Shown: in pieces, positions 1 to 7,320 of the stretch
Position numbering within the stretch: position 1 is the stretch's first letter
How the letters are laid out: every line of letters starts with the position of its first letter
Assembly: GCF_041262565.1 (NCBI RefSeq)
Contig: NZ_JBGCCJ010000001.1
Location: 2,294,001-2,358,000 of the forward strand
Direction of reading: 5' to 3'
Source: Leifsonia sp. EB41
Lineage (GTDB): Bacteria > Actinomycetota > Actinomycetes > Actinomycetales > Microbacteriaceae
Length of the DNA: 64,000 nt
Notes under the pieces: generated by a model
What the model was told of the DNA's origin: nothing
Seen by the model: the letters and a program-made list of their open reading frames with translations, nothing else
Databases searched by the model: none
Program-made: the position numbers and the translations under genes

Positions 1-290
1 ACCACCCACAGGTTCGAGTAGGTGGGCCCGTCGTGGTAGTCGGTGACGCCCTCCACGAAGTATTGCGACCCGTCCTGGCCGAGCAGCCGCCACTCGAAGT
101 CGACCGAGCCGGGGTCGTCCTGCGCGTCGAGCCAGCCCTCCACGATCTCGAGGTGACCGTCCCACGGCTCGGCGAACGGCTCGGTGCGGTAGCTCGCGTC
201 CTCGGTGAAGAGGGCCCGGATGTCGTCGGGGTCGTTCGTCTCCCACGCGCGGCGATAGCGGTCGATCCAGGACGTGATCGCGTCGGCCAT
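1..290 (-). CDS. SnoaL/NTF2-like family protein, C-terminus cut off by window edge
   Basis: The reading frame starts at an ATG at 288-290 and runs off the left edge, so only the first 96 residues are visible. The start reads MADAITSWIDRYRRAW, followed by an acidic TNDPDDIRALFTEDASY segment and an EPFAEPWDGH stretch. This is the usual N-terminal layout of the SnoaL/DUF4440 nuclear-transport-factor-2-like fold: helix, then a turn before the first strand. Such proteins are small cytoplasmic alpha+beta barrels, some of them enzymes (isomerases, cyclases) and many of unknown role. Nothing visible identifies a substrate. It is divergent from the small membrane-protein gene at 358. The family call is fairly safe; the function is not. 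Confidence 0.6.
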   Translation of the reverse strand, partial: MADAITSWIDRYRRAWETNDPDDIRALFTEDASYRTEPFAEPWDGHLEIVEGWLDAQDDPGSVDFEWRLLGQDGSQYFVEGVTDYHDGPTYSNLWV

Positions 291-345
291 GTTCCCCGTT
301 ATACGCCCAGGCCGTGCGCGCCCGCCAGACTTGACAGCGCGCCGC

Positions 346-351
346 TACTCT
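346..351 (+). promoter_or_regulatory. -10 hexamer TACTCT of a leaderless gene
   Basis: TACTCT ends 6 nt before the ATG at 358. There is no Shine-Dalgarno sequence, so transcription probably starts at the start codon. The TTGACA at 331-336 is only 9 nt upstream and cannot be its -35 box. Confidence 0.55.
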
Positions 352-357
352 GGGCGC

Positions 358-858
358 ATGGTGGGGATCTTCCGCGAGTGGTCGGAGTTCAACGTCGCTG
401 TCGCGGGCGCCGGCGCGGCCCTGGGCGGCCTCCTGATCGTGGCGCTGTCGGTCAACATCCGGCAGATCGCGGAGTCGCGGGGGCTCGCCGCGCGGGCCGG
501 TGCGTCGATCGCGACCCTCATCCTCGGCGTCGCGCTGAGCTGCGCGGCGCTCATCCCCGGGCAGGTGCCGTGGGGGTTCGGCGTGCAGGTGGTCGTGGGG
601 ACGCTGATCGGCGGGTTCGTCGCCGTCCGGTCGTCGATCGCGATCCGGCGGGACTCGGCGACGACGGGGTACGGACGGTACGACGCCGAGCGCATCTCCC
701 TGTTCACGGTGCCGTTGCTGCTGGACCTGGCCGGCGGAGTGCTGCTGCTCAGCGGGGTCGCGGCGGCCGGGCTCGTGCTCGTTGCGGTGGCGACGATCCT
801 CGCGATCGTGACCACCGTGGTCTTCTCGTGGGTGGCGCTGGTGGAGGTGCTGCGGTAG
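358..858 (+). CDS. Small polytopic membrane protein, unknown function
   Basis: A 166-residue protein with about five hydrophobic segments: near residues 10-33, 46-66, 70-92, and two within 110-165. The connecting loops are basic, for example RSSIAIRRDS. No motif of a known family was recognised. The ATG at 358 was preferred over an in-frame upstream ATG (274) because a TANNNT hexamer ends 6 nt before 358 and the upstream stretch is antisense to the SnoaL-like gene. It probably lies in the cytoplasmic membrane as a monocistronic gene and is convergent with the MarR gene. No function can be offered. Confidence 0.6.
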   Translation: MVGIFREWSEFNVAVAGAGAALGGLLIVALSVNIRQIAESRGLAARAGASIATLILGVALSCAALIPGQVPWGFGVQVVVGTLIGGFVAVRSSIAIRRDSATTGYGRYDAERISLFTVPLLLDLAGGVLLLSGVAAAGLVLVAVATILAIVTTVVFSWVALVEVLR

Positions 859-883
859 GTCGCGCGGTCAGCTCCGGGCCCGA

Positions 884-1336
884 TCAGCTTCGCGCGAGGG
901 CGAGCTGCGGCAGGGCGTCGAGCAGCGGCGCGAGCTCGGGGATGCTGTGCGCCTCCTGGAGGGCGGCCTCCAGCGCGTCGTCGTGCACCGGACGGGCGCT
1001 GTCGAGCAGTTCGTGGCCTCCGGAGGTCAGCTCGGTGTAGATGCCGCGCCGGTCGTCCAGGCAGTCGATGCGGGTCAGGAGGCCGCGCTCCTCCAGGCGG
1101 TTGACCAGTCGGGTGGTCGCTGACGGGCTCAGCGCGCTGGCGCGGGCGAGCTGCTGCATGCGCATGTGCCAGCCGTCCTGCCGGCTGAGTGCGTCGAGGA
1201 CGGTGTACTCGACGACGGAGAGGCCGGCTGCGCGGGAGAGCGCCTTCTCCAGCTCGTTCTCGATGAAGTTGTGCAGTGCGGCGAGGGTGCGCCAGCCCTG
1301 TGCGCGCACCTCGACGGCGTCGTCGGCGATGCCCAT
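884..1336 (-). CDS. MarR-family transcriptional regulator
   Basis: A 150-residue winged-helix regulator starting MGIADDAVEV. The DNA-binding region around residues 45-85 reads DGWHMRMQQLARASALSPSA, then TTRLVNRLEERGLLTR, which is the MarR recognition helix, followed by the wing DCLDDRRGIY. The start at 1336 is chosen because GAGGAG lies about 7 nt upstream; the frame is open to 1396 but would run into the operator. It is divergent from the MFS gene at 1471 with an inverted repeat between them. The likely role is autorepression and repression of the efflux gene, relieved by a small aromatic or toxic ligand. The ligand is not deducible. Confidence 0.85.
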   Translation of the reverse strand: MGIADDAVEVRAQGWRTLAALHNFIENELEKALSRAAGLSVVEYTVLDALSRQDGWHMRMQQLARASALSPSATTRLVNRLEERGLLTRIDCLDDRRGIYTELTSGGHELLDSARPVHDDALEAALQEAHSIPELAPLLDALPQLALARS

Positions 1337-1384
1337 GTGCGGTCTCCTCGTGTTCTGTTGGTGGCTCGTGCTTGCGCAAAGTAA

Positions 1385-1396
1385 TTGCATGTGCAA
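1385..1396. promoter_or_regulatory. Palindromic MarR-type operator
   Basis: TTGCAT-GTGCAA has perfect 5-bp arms (TTGCA/TGCAA) in the divergent spacer between marR and the MFS gene. A shorter TTGCGCAA lies at 1372-1379 and a further TGCAA half-site near 1412. A TAGTGT at 1423-1428 could be the -10 box of the MFS gene. Binding by the adjacent MarR is inference. Confidence 0.5.
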
Positions 1397-1470
1397 CTAT
1401 TTATGACGCGTCTGCAAGTACTTAGTGTACGCGGTCGCCCCTCCCATCCCCGACTTTCCCAGGAGTTCTC

Positions 1471-2700
1471 ATGCCTGCTGGCCTGATCGCCCTCGCGCTG
1501 GGCGGCTTCGGCATCGGCCTCACCGAGTTCGTCATCGCCGGCCTGCTGCCCGAGGTGGCCGCCGACTTCCACGTCGACGCCGCCGCGGCCGGCTGGCTCA
1601 TCTCCGGCTACGCGCTCGCCGTCGCCGCCGGCGCGATCGGCCTCACCGCCGCCGTCACCCGCCTCCCGCGCAAGACCGTGCTGCTGGGATTGATGGTGCT
1701 GTTCATCCTCGGCAACGCGATCTCCGCCCTGGCGACCGACTACCCGACGATGCTCACCGGACGCCTCGTCGCCGCCCTCTGCCACGGCGCCTTCTTCGGC
1801 ATCGGCTCGGTCGTCGCCGCGAGCCTGGTCGACCCCAGCCGCAAGGCGCGGGCCATCGCCATCATGTTCACCGGTCTGACGGCCGCAAACGTCCTCGGCG
1901 TGCCGTTCGGGACGCTGCTCGGTCAGCAGTTCGGGTGGCGGTCGACGTTCTGGGCGATCACGGTCGTGGGAGTAGTGGCGTTGGCGGGTGTGGCGGTGCT
2001 GGTGCCGGGCGGCTCCGCGGCTTCCGGCCAGGACTCCGGTGCTGCCTCCGGTCTCCGCACCGAGCTCCGCGCCTTCCGCTCCGGCCAGCTCTGGCTCTCG
2101 CTGGCGGCGACCGTCCTCGGCTTCGGCGGGATGTTCGGCGCCTTCACCTACATCGCCTACACACTGACCGGGCTCTCGGGCTTCCCCGCGGCCGCGGTCC
2201 CGTGGCTGCTGATCCTGTTCGGGCTCGGGCTGTTCGCCGGGAACGCGGTCGGGGGGAGGTTCGCCGACCGCTCGATCGACGGGACGCTGCTCGTGGTGCT
2301 GGGCGTGCTCGCGGTGATCCTCGCCGCGTTCGCGCTGCTCGCCGCCCAACCGGTCGCCGCCGTCATCGCGCTCGTGCTGATGGGGGCGTTCGGCTTCGCG
2401 ACGGTCCCCGGCCTCCAGCTCCGCGTCCTCCGCTCGGCCGACGCCGCTCCGACGCTGGCCTCCGGCGCGAACATCGCCGCGTTCAATGTCGGAAACGCCC
2501 TCGGCGCCTGGCTGGGCGGCCTCACCATCGCGGCCGGGCTCGGCTACGCGTCGCCGCTGTGGGTCGGAGCGGCGATGACCGTCGCAGCCCTCGGCGTCGT
2601 CGCGGTCGCGGCGGCCGCCCGAAGCGGACGCTTCCGGTCCAGTAGACGGGGGGGTACACTCGCACCTGTCTCGAACGGAAGACCGACGATCAGGGGGTGA
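1471..2700 (+). CDS. MFS efflux transporter (DHA1, AraJ/YdhP-like)
   Basis: A 409-residue transporter with about 12 membrane segments. It starts MPAGLIALALGGFGIG, followed by LTEFVIAGLLPEVA, the typical first helix of DHA1 drug-proton antiporters. GRLVAALCHGAFFGIGS near residues 95-110 is typical of the AraJ/YdhP/PucI subgroup. AGGAG at 1461-1465 sits 5 nt before the ATG. The C-terminus ends in a basic soluble tail. The divergent MarR regulator with a palindromic operator suggests inducible export of a toxic small molecule. The substrate cannot be told from sequence. Confidence 0.85.
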   Translation: MPAGLIALALGGFGIGLTEFVIAGLLPEVAADFHVDAAAAGWLISGYALAVAAGAIGLTAAVTRLPRKTVLLGLMVLFILGNAISALATDYPTMLTGRLVAALCHGAFFGIGSVVAASLVDPSRKARAIAIMFTGLTAANVLGVPFGTLLGQQFGWRSTFWAITVVGVVALAGVAVLVPGGSAASGQDSGAASGLRTELRAFRSGQLWLSLAATVLGFGGMFGAFTYIAYTLTGLSGFPAAAVPWLLILFGLGLFAGNAVGGRFADRSIDGTLLVVLGVLAVILAAFALLAAQPVAAVIALVLMGAFGFATVPGLQLRVLRSADAAPTLASGANIAAFNVGNALGAWLGGLTIAAGLGYASPLWVGAAMTVAALGVVAVAAAARSGRFRSSRRGGTLAPVSNGRPTIRG

Positions 2701-2704
2701 TCGT

Positions 2705-3715
2705 GTGGTGGATGTGCCCGAAGTGCGGCGCTCCTCTCTCGCTCCCCTGCGGCTTCTGATCGGATCCCTCGTCCTCGGCGGCGGCATCGTCGCGCTGGGA
2801 CTGCTGTTCGGCGGCGGCACCGCGAACGCGGTCGATTCGCCGGCCCCCGGCCCGCTGGGCGGAGTGGCCGCGACTGTTGCGTCGGTGACGCCTGCGGCTC
2901 CGGCTCCCGTGCGGGAGGTGGCGGCGCAGGTCGTCCAGCCGGTGGCGAGCGTGGTGCAGCAGGTGGCCGCCGCCGCGCCGGTGGAGGCCGTGGTGAGTCC
3001 GGTCGCCCACGTGGCGGATCGGGTGGTGGCGGCGCCGGCGGAGCTGGTCGCTCCCGCCGCTGCGGCACCGGCCTCGGGTGGCGGGGCCTCGGGCGCTGGG
3101 TCCTCGACCTCCGGAGCGTCCGGGCAGGCCGCCGACACCACTGCTTCACTGGCGCCGAGCACCCTCGCACTGGTGAGAACTCTTGCCGCGCCGCTCACTC
3201 AGGTGACGTCGGTGCTCGCGAACCACCCCGTCGGCACGCTCACCGCGCCGATCGCGGCCGCCGCTGACGGCGTCCTCGCGGGCGTCGCGGGAGTCGTGGT
3301 GGGCACCGTCCGACCGGTTGCCGTTCCCGGAGTCGCTGGGCCCGCGGGCGAGCAGTCCGCCATCCCGTCGGTCGACGTCCAGCCGGCCGTCGCTCCTGTG
3401 TCTGCCGCTGCGGCGAGCACTGTGCGTGCCGATGCTCCCTACTCGCCGACCTTCGTGTCGACCGCCGGCGCGCCCTCCGCGCTGCTAGCTGACGCCCCGC
3501 GCGGCGACTCCGACGTGCCATCGCCGGGAACCCCTTCGGGTGTGCTCGGCACGAGCCCGGGCGCCGCCCAGGCTGGCGGTTACAGCTCAGGGTTCGCCAC
3601 GCTCGGAGGCAGCGCGGCCTGGCCCGCAACGGCCGTGAGTGGCCGCGCCGGCCTCCCGGCGGACGACGACCTCCCGACTTCACCCGGATTCGATCACGAC
3701 ATCAGCCCCGACTGA
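2705..3715 (+). CDS. Secreted Ala/Val/Pro-rich low-complexity protein
   Basis: A 336-residue protein with a basic N-terminus and a hydrophobic segment (LLIGSLVLGGGIVALGLLFG, residues about 17-36) ending before ANAVDSPAPG, which looks like a signal peptide. The mature part is almost wholly Ala, Val, Pro, Gly and Ser. A helical-looking region rich in VxxVVxPVAxVxxxV periodicity covers roughly residues 60-120 and a Ser/Gly/Pro region follows. It ends in an acidic DHDISPD tail with no sorting signal. It starts 4 nt after the MFS stop, with GGGGG upstream, and lies 91 nt before the chaplin-like gene, so the two surface proteins may be co-made. No known domain was recognised. Confidence 0.55.
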   Translation: MVDVPEVRRSSLAPLRLLIGSLVLGGGIVALGLLFGGGTANAVDSPAPGPLGGVAATVASVTPAAPAPVREVAAQVVQPVASVVQQVAAAAPVEAVVSPVAHVADRVVAAPAELVAPAAAAPASGGGASGAGSSTSGASGQAADTTASLAPSTLALVRTLAAPLTQVTSVLANHPVGTLTAPIAAAADGVLAGVAGVVVGTVRPVAVPGVAGPAGEQSAIPSVDVQPAVAPVSAAAASTVRADAPYSPTFVSTAGAPSALLADAPRGDSDVPSPGTPSGVLGTSPGAAQAGGYSSGFATLGGSAAWPATAVSGRAGLPADDDLPTSPGFDHDISPD

Positions 3716-3806
3716 GTGGGCCCCTTCTGCTGAGCGCATCCGCGCGACGCAGAAACGGACCCGAGCTCCCGACCGGGAGTCACGAACTCACTCGAAAGGC
3801 TGAACG

Positions 3807-5198
3807 ATGAACAAGTATGTCTCCAGAGGGTTGTGGTTCACCCTCTGCGTCGGCGGGCTCTGGCTCGCCGGCACCGCGGCCGCGAACGCCGCGGAACAAC
3901 CGATAACAACAGGATCCGGCGGCGTCGCATCCGGCGACCAGACTGCGATCGGCGTCACGGCGCCGGTGACCGTGACCGGAAACGGGATCGCCGTGCTCGG
4001 CGACTCCACGGCCTCCGGCACCTCCGCCGCTCCGGCAGCGCCTGCGCAGGCTCCCGTCGTCACCACCAGCGGACTCGGGTCCGTGGCCGGCGGCGACCAG
4101 GCCCTGCTCAGCGTGTCCGTGCCGGTCACGGTGTCCGGGAACGCGGCGAGTGCGGCGGGCGACGCGACCAGCGGCGCTGCGCCGGCGGCCGTGGCACCTG
4201 CGCCCGCGGCTGCCGCGCCCGAGCCTGCGACGACCTCGGGTTCGGGTGGTGTGCTGTCCGGCGCGCAGGCGCCGGTCGCCGCGGCGGTTCCGGTGAACGC
4301 GACCGGCAACTCGGTGGCGGTGTTGGGTGACGCGAGCAGCGGAGGTTCGGCCGCTCCGGCGTCCACCACCTCCACCGCTCCCGCCTCAGGTCTGACGACC
4401 TCAGGTTCCGATGGTGTGCTGTCGGGTGCTCAGGCGCCGGTCGCCGCGGCGGTTCCGGTGAACGCGACCGGCAACTCGGTGGCGGTGTTGGGTGACGCGA
4501 GTAGCGGCGGATCTTCGACGTCCGCTCCTGCGTCTGCTGCTGGCACTCCTTCCACCTCGGGCGCGAACGGTGTGCTGTCCGGGGCGCAGGTTCCGGTGGG
4601 CGCGGTGGCTCCTGTGACCGCTTCCGGCGACTCGGTGGCGGTGTTGGGTGACGCGAGCAGCACCGGTGGCGTGACCGCTCCTGCCACGTCGGGCGCGGTC
4701 ATGCCGGTCACGACGGGTGACGGCAGCATCCTCGGTGGCGCGCAGGTGCCGATCGGTGTCGCACTTCCGGTCACAGCGGGCGGCGACGCCGTGGCTGTCG
4801 GCGGGAATGCGACGACCGGCGCCGTGACCACTCCGGTCGCGTCCGGTACGACGATCACGGGGACGGGTCAGACCGACGGGACCGCAGGGCCCGGAGCCAC
4901 GACCGGGATCGTGACCGACCCGGCAACGGGGGCCTCCGCCGCACTGGGCTCGACGGCGCTCGGCGGAACCGCCCTGGGCTCGTCAGCGCTGGGCTCGTCA
5001 GCCCTGGGCTCGTCAGCGCTGGGTTCATCGGCGCTGGGTTCGACCGCGCTCGGATCCACCGGGCCGACCGCATCCGTGCTGGCGTCGACCGGTTCGGACG
5101 CGCTGACCTTCGGGTCGATCGCCGCACTGCTGGCGATGCTCGGAACCGTGCTGCTCTTCGGAGCGGCGAACAGGGAGCGCCGCCACCACACGCGGTGA
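3807..5198 (+). CDS. Chaplin-like repeat surface protein with LASTG sorting signal
   Basis: A 463-residue secreted protein. Residues 1-30 are a signal peptide ending in AANA. Six repeats of about 38 residues follow, each with the pattern GVLSGxQxPVxxxVPVxxTGNSVAVLGDA, starting near residues 33, 84, 141, 195, 245 and 295. This is the layout of chaplin domains (the hydrophobic aerial-surface proteins of Streptomyces), but without the two cysteines some chaplins carry. Residues 379-418 are eight ALGSx repeats. The end is LASTG (425-429), a hydrophobic stretch and a basic tail, a sortase signal of the LAXTG type used by class E sortases. It is probably wall-anchored and may form amyloid-like or hydrophobic surface material. 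The chaplin relationship rests on pattern, not a search. Confidence 0.65.
   Translation: MNKYVSRGLWFTLCVGGLWLAGTAAANAAEQPITTGSGGVASGDQTAIGVTAPVTVTGNGIAVLGDSTASGTSAAPAAPAQAPVVTTSGLGSVAGGDQALLSVSVPVTVSGNAASAAGDATSGAAPAAVAPAPAAAAPEPATTSGSGGVLSGAQAPVAAAVPVNATGNSVAVLGDASSGGSAAPASTTSTAPASGLTTSGSDGVLSGAQAPVAAAVPVNATGNSVAVLGDASSGGSSTSAPASAAGTPSTSGANGVLSGAQVPVGAVAPVTASGDSVAVLGDASSTGGVTAPATSGAVMPVTTGDGSILGGAQVPIGVALPVTAGGDAVAVGGNATTGAVTTPVASGTTITGTGQTDGTAGPGATTGIVTDPATGASAALGSTALGGTALGSSALGSSALGSSALGSSALGSTALGSTGPTASVLASTGSDALTFGSIAALLAMLGTVLLFGAANRERRHHTR
4266..4501 (+). repeat. Two identical 71-bp copies inside the chaplin-like gene
   Basis: Positions 4266-4336 and 4431-4501 are identical over 71 bases and are offset by 165 bp (55 codons). 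The other repeats of the gene match only at protein level. Such identity suggests recent duplication or gene conversion and makes repeat-number change by recombination possible. Confidence 0.9.
4941..5060 (+). repeat. Tandem 15-bp array coding for eight ALGSx pentapeptides
   Basis: Eight in-frame copies of a 15-bp unit (for example CTGGGCTCGTCAGCG) encode Ala-Leu-Gly-Ser/Gly-Ser/Thr. The middle copies are nearly identical in DNA. It forms the stalk between the repeats and the sorting signal. Slippage would change length by five residues without breaking the frame. Confidence 0.9.
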
Positions 5199-5278
5199 CG
5201 GAGGCTCTCGCACTACGCGACAGGGCTGGGTCGGTCGCAGGACCGGCCCGGCCCATCGCCGCGCGCACTCCGCACTCC

Positions 5279-5641
5279 TCAGAACCCGATCGGCCGCCCC
5301 GGTGTCAGCGGCGCCTCGCTTGCGTCGAACATCTCCCCGCAGTTGTATTCGGCCTCCCGCCGTTCGACCTCCGCGATCAGGGCCTTGTTCAGCATCTCGG
5401 ACCAGCTGCTGTCCTTCTCTTCGAAGGAGGTCGAGCGGTAGGCCGCGCGGGCGCGGTTGCGCAGCGTCTCGGACAGGTAGAACGTGACCGTCGTCCTCCG
5501 GGCCGTGGTCACGGTGCCGGCGACAGCGGTCGGCCGCTCGGGCGTCTCCGCCGGACGCTCATCCGCGAGCGGGCACTCCTCCTGCACGTCCAGGATGTCC
5601 TCCGCGTCCGGGATGGCCGGGGAGAGGTCTTGAAGAGTCAC
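5279..5641 (-). CDS. Ribbon-helix-helix DNA-binding protein, ParB/ParG-like
   Basis: A 120-residue protein from a GTG at 5639-5641, which has GAGG about 8 nt upstream; an ATG at 5684-5686 gives a 15-residue longer form with no ribosome site. Residues 1-50 are acidic and probably disordered. From about residue 51, RRTTVTFYLSETLRNRARAA gives the strand and first helix of a ribbon-helix-helix fold. SSWSEMLNKALIAEVERRE gives the second. The end has an EYNCGEMF...PGRPIGF tail. I recall similar tails in actinobacterial plasmid partition-type proteins; that is memory, not a search. No ParA partner is adjacent. It may be an orphan repressor. Confidence 0.6.
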   Translation of the reverse strand: MTLQDLSPAIPDAEDILDVQEECPLADERPAETPERPTAVAGTVTTARRTTVTFYLSETLRNRARAAYRSTSFEEKDSSWSEMLNKALIAEVERREAEYNCGEMFDASEAPLTPGRPIGF

Positions 5642-5734
5642 GAACGAACCTCGCAAAATACCGCATGTGTCATCTACCGGCAACATACTACGAGATGAGA
5701 TGGCAGGAGACCAGAGAAGGAGCAGACGCCTGTC

Positions 5735-6775
5735 TCAGCGCGACAGGCGCTCGACGATCGCGCCGAAGAGCTGCGGCCGCGCGGTCGCGGTCGGCACGAT
5801 CCGCGGACGGAACGGCGACCGCGCGGCGACCACCAGCCCGGTCGTCAGCATCCGGAAGTCCCGCGTCGTCGCCCGCCACGCACGCTCGTACTGCTCGGTG
5901 TTCCCCGCGCGCACGGCGGCGACGGCGGCGCGCGCCTGCGCGAACCCCACCCGCATCCCCTCGCCGGTGAGCGCGTCGACGTACCCGGAGGCGTCCCCCG
6001 CCAGGAGCACGCGGCCGGACGCCCGGGAGCGCGAGCGTTGCAGGAGCGGTCCGGCGCCGCGCGCGTCCGTCACCGGTTCCGCACCCGCCAGGCGGTCGGC
6101 GAGCTCCGGGATCGTGGCGATCGCGCCCTCCTGGTCGAGCGGGCGCGGGCCGAGCACGGCGACGCCGACGGTGCGGTCGTCCACAGGCGTCACGTAGGCC
6201 TCCACGAGGGGGGACCAGTGCACCTCGACCAGGTCCGTCCACGGCGCGACCGCGTAGTGCCGGCGCAGCCCGTACCGCCGCCGGACGGGGTGCTGCGCGC
6301 GCCCCTCCAGCCCGAGCAGCCGCCGGACGGGGGAGTGGAGGCCGTCCGCGGCGATCACCCACGGTGCGTCGATCGTCTCCCCGCCGGCGAGGCTCAGCTC
6401 CACACCGTCCCTGCGCTGGGTCAGCGCGGCCACGCGTCCGCGGACCACCGGCGTCCCCAGCTCGGCGGCGCGCCGGGCCAGCTCGCGGTGCAGCACCGTG
6501 CGGCGGACGCCGCGTCCCGGCCGCTCGGCGAAGCGGTGCTCGACGCGTCGCGCGCCGTCCAGGTAGGCGATCCCGTCGAGCCGGTGGCCGGGCGGGTCGA
6601 CCCCGATGCGGTGGAGGGCGGCGAGGGCGCCAGGCATGAGGCCCTCCCCGCAGGCCTTGTCGATCGGATCGTCGCGGGGCTCCACCACGACGACCTCCAT
6701 GCCCGCGAGCCGCGCTTCGATGGCGCACGCCAAGCCGATCGGACCACCGCCGACCACGACGAGCTCGGTCGTCAT
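5735..6775 (-). CDS. FAD-dependent oxidoreductase, SrsC-like
   Basis: A 346-residue flavoprotein of the geranylgeranyl-reductase/aromatic-hydroxylase fold. MTTELVVVGGGPIGLACAIE carries the dinucleotide-binding GGGPIG, ACGEGLMPGALAAL follows, and VLLAGDASGYVDALTGEGM is the second FAD motif. The start at 6775 overlaps the stop of the methyltransferase gene by ATGA. It is the third gene of the operon type III PKS, methyltransferase, flavoprotein, the order of srsA-srsB-srsC of Streptomyces griseus, where the flavoprotein hydroxylates the methylated alkylresorcinol towards an alkylquinone. By analogy this enzyme would oxidise a phenolic lipid ring. The exact product is unknown. Confidence 0.75.
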   Translation of the reverse strand: MTTELVVVGGGPIGLACAIEARLAGMEVVVVEPRDDPIDKACGEGLMPGALAALHRIGVDPPGHRLDGIAYLDGARRVEHRFAERPGRGVRRTVLHRELARRAAELGTPVVRGRVAALTQRRDGVELSLAGGETIDAPWVIAADGLHSPVRRLLGLEGRAQHPVRRRYGLRRHYAVAPWTDLVEVHWSPLVEAYVTPVDDRTVGVAVLGPRPLDQEGAIATIPELADRLAGAEPVTDARGAGPLLQRSRSRASGRVLLAGDASGYVDALTGEGMRVGFAQARAAVAAVRAGNTEQYERAWRATTRDFRMLTTGLVVAARSPFRPRIVPTATARPQLFGAIVERLSR

Positions 6776-7320
6776 GCTGAGGCGGAGGAGGCCGACGAGG
6801 CGGACGCGGCGGCGGGGGAGGCGAGCGCCCGGTTCTCGCACGGGAGCCGGAAGGCGAGCAGCAGCACCGCGTTCAGCACGGTGAAGGCGAGCGCGGTGAT
6901 CCACGCCGTGTGCACGAGCGGGAGGGCGAACCCCTCCACGACGACGGCGACGTAATTCGGGTGACGCAGCCACCGGTACGGGCCGCGCTCGACCAGCGGG
7001 AGGCCGGGGACCACGATGACGCGCGTGTTCCAGCGCGGGCCGAGCGTCGCGATGCACCACCAGCGCAGCGCCTGGCTCGCCAGCACGAGCACGAGCATGG
7101 GCCAGCCGAGCCACGGCAGGAACGGCCGGTCGAGCAGCCAGACCTCGGCGAGGCACGCGAGCAGGAGGCCGGTGTGGAGGGCGACCATCGGCGGGAAGTG
7201 CGCGCGACCGTACTCGACGCCGCCGCGGGCGAACGACCAGCGGGCGTTGCGCGCGGAGACGACGAGCTCGGCGATCCGCTCGGCGCCGGTGGCGAGGATG
7301 AGGACGGTGTACCAGATCAC
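6772..7320 (-). CDS. Isoprenylcysteine-type (ICMT-like) methyltransferase, SrsB-like
   Basis: A 182-residue integral membrane protein with about five hydrophobic segments. The diagnostic ICMT/PEMT-like signature RGPYRWLRHPNY lies near residue 128, the S-adenosylmethionine-binding stretch shared by these enzymes. It starts at a GTG overlapping the stop of the PKS gene (GTGA) and ends in ATGA overlap with the flavoprotein gene. In the srs cluster the equivalent enzyme O-methylates the alkylresorcinol made by the PKS, so a membrane-bound phenolic-lipid O-methyltransferase is the natural reading. A low-complexity Ala/Ser tail closes the protein. Confidence 0.75.
   Translation of the reverse strand: MIWYTVLILATGAERIAELVVSARNARWSFARGGVEYGRAHFPPMVALHTGLLLACLAEVWLLDRPFLPWLGWPMLVLVLASQALRWWCIATLGPRWNTRVIVVPGLPLVERGPYRWLRHPNYVAVVVEGFALPLVHTAWITALAFTVLNAVLLLAFRLPCENRALASPAAASASSASSASA

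Noticed and set aside
331-336. TTGACA as a -35 box
   Set aside because: It is only 9 nt before TACTCT; no -10 hexamer at 16-18 nt was found.
1129-3198. A 689-codon minus-strand frame spanning the MFS and secreted-protein genes
   Set aside because: It is antisense to two genes with good starts and clear features, and it crosses the divergent operator region.
4941-5060. Short tandem repeats as a CRISPR array
   Set aside because: There are no spacers; the units are contiguous, in frame and part of a coding sequence.
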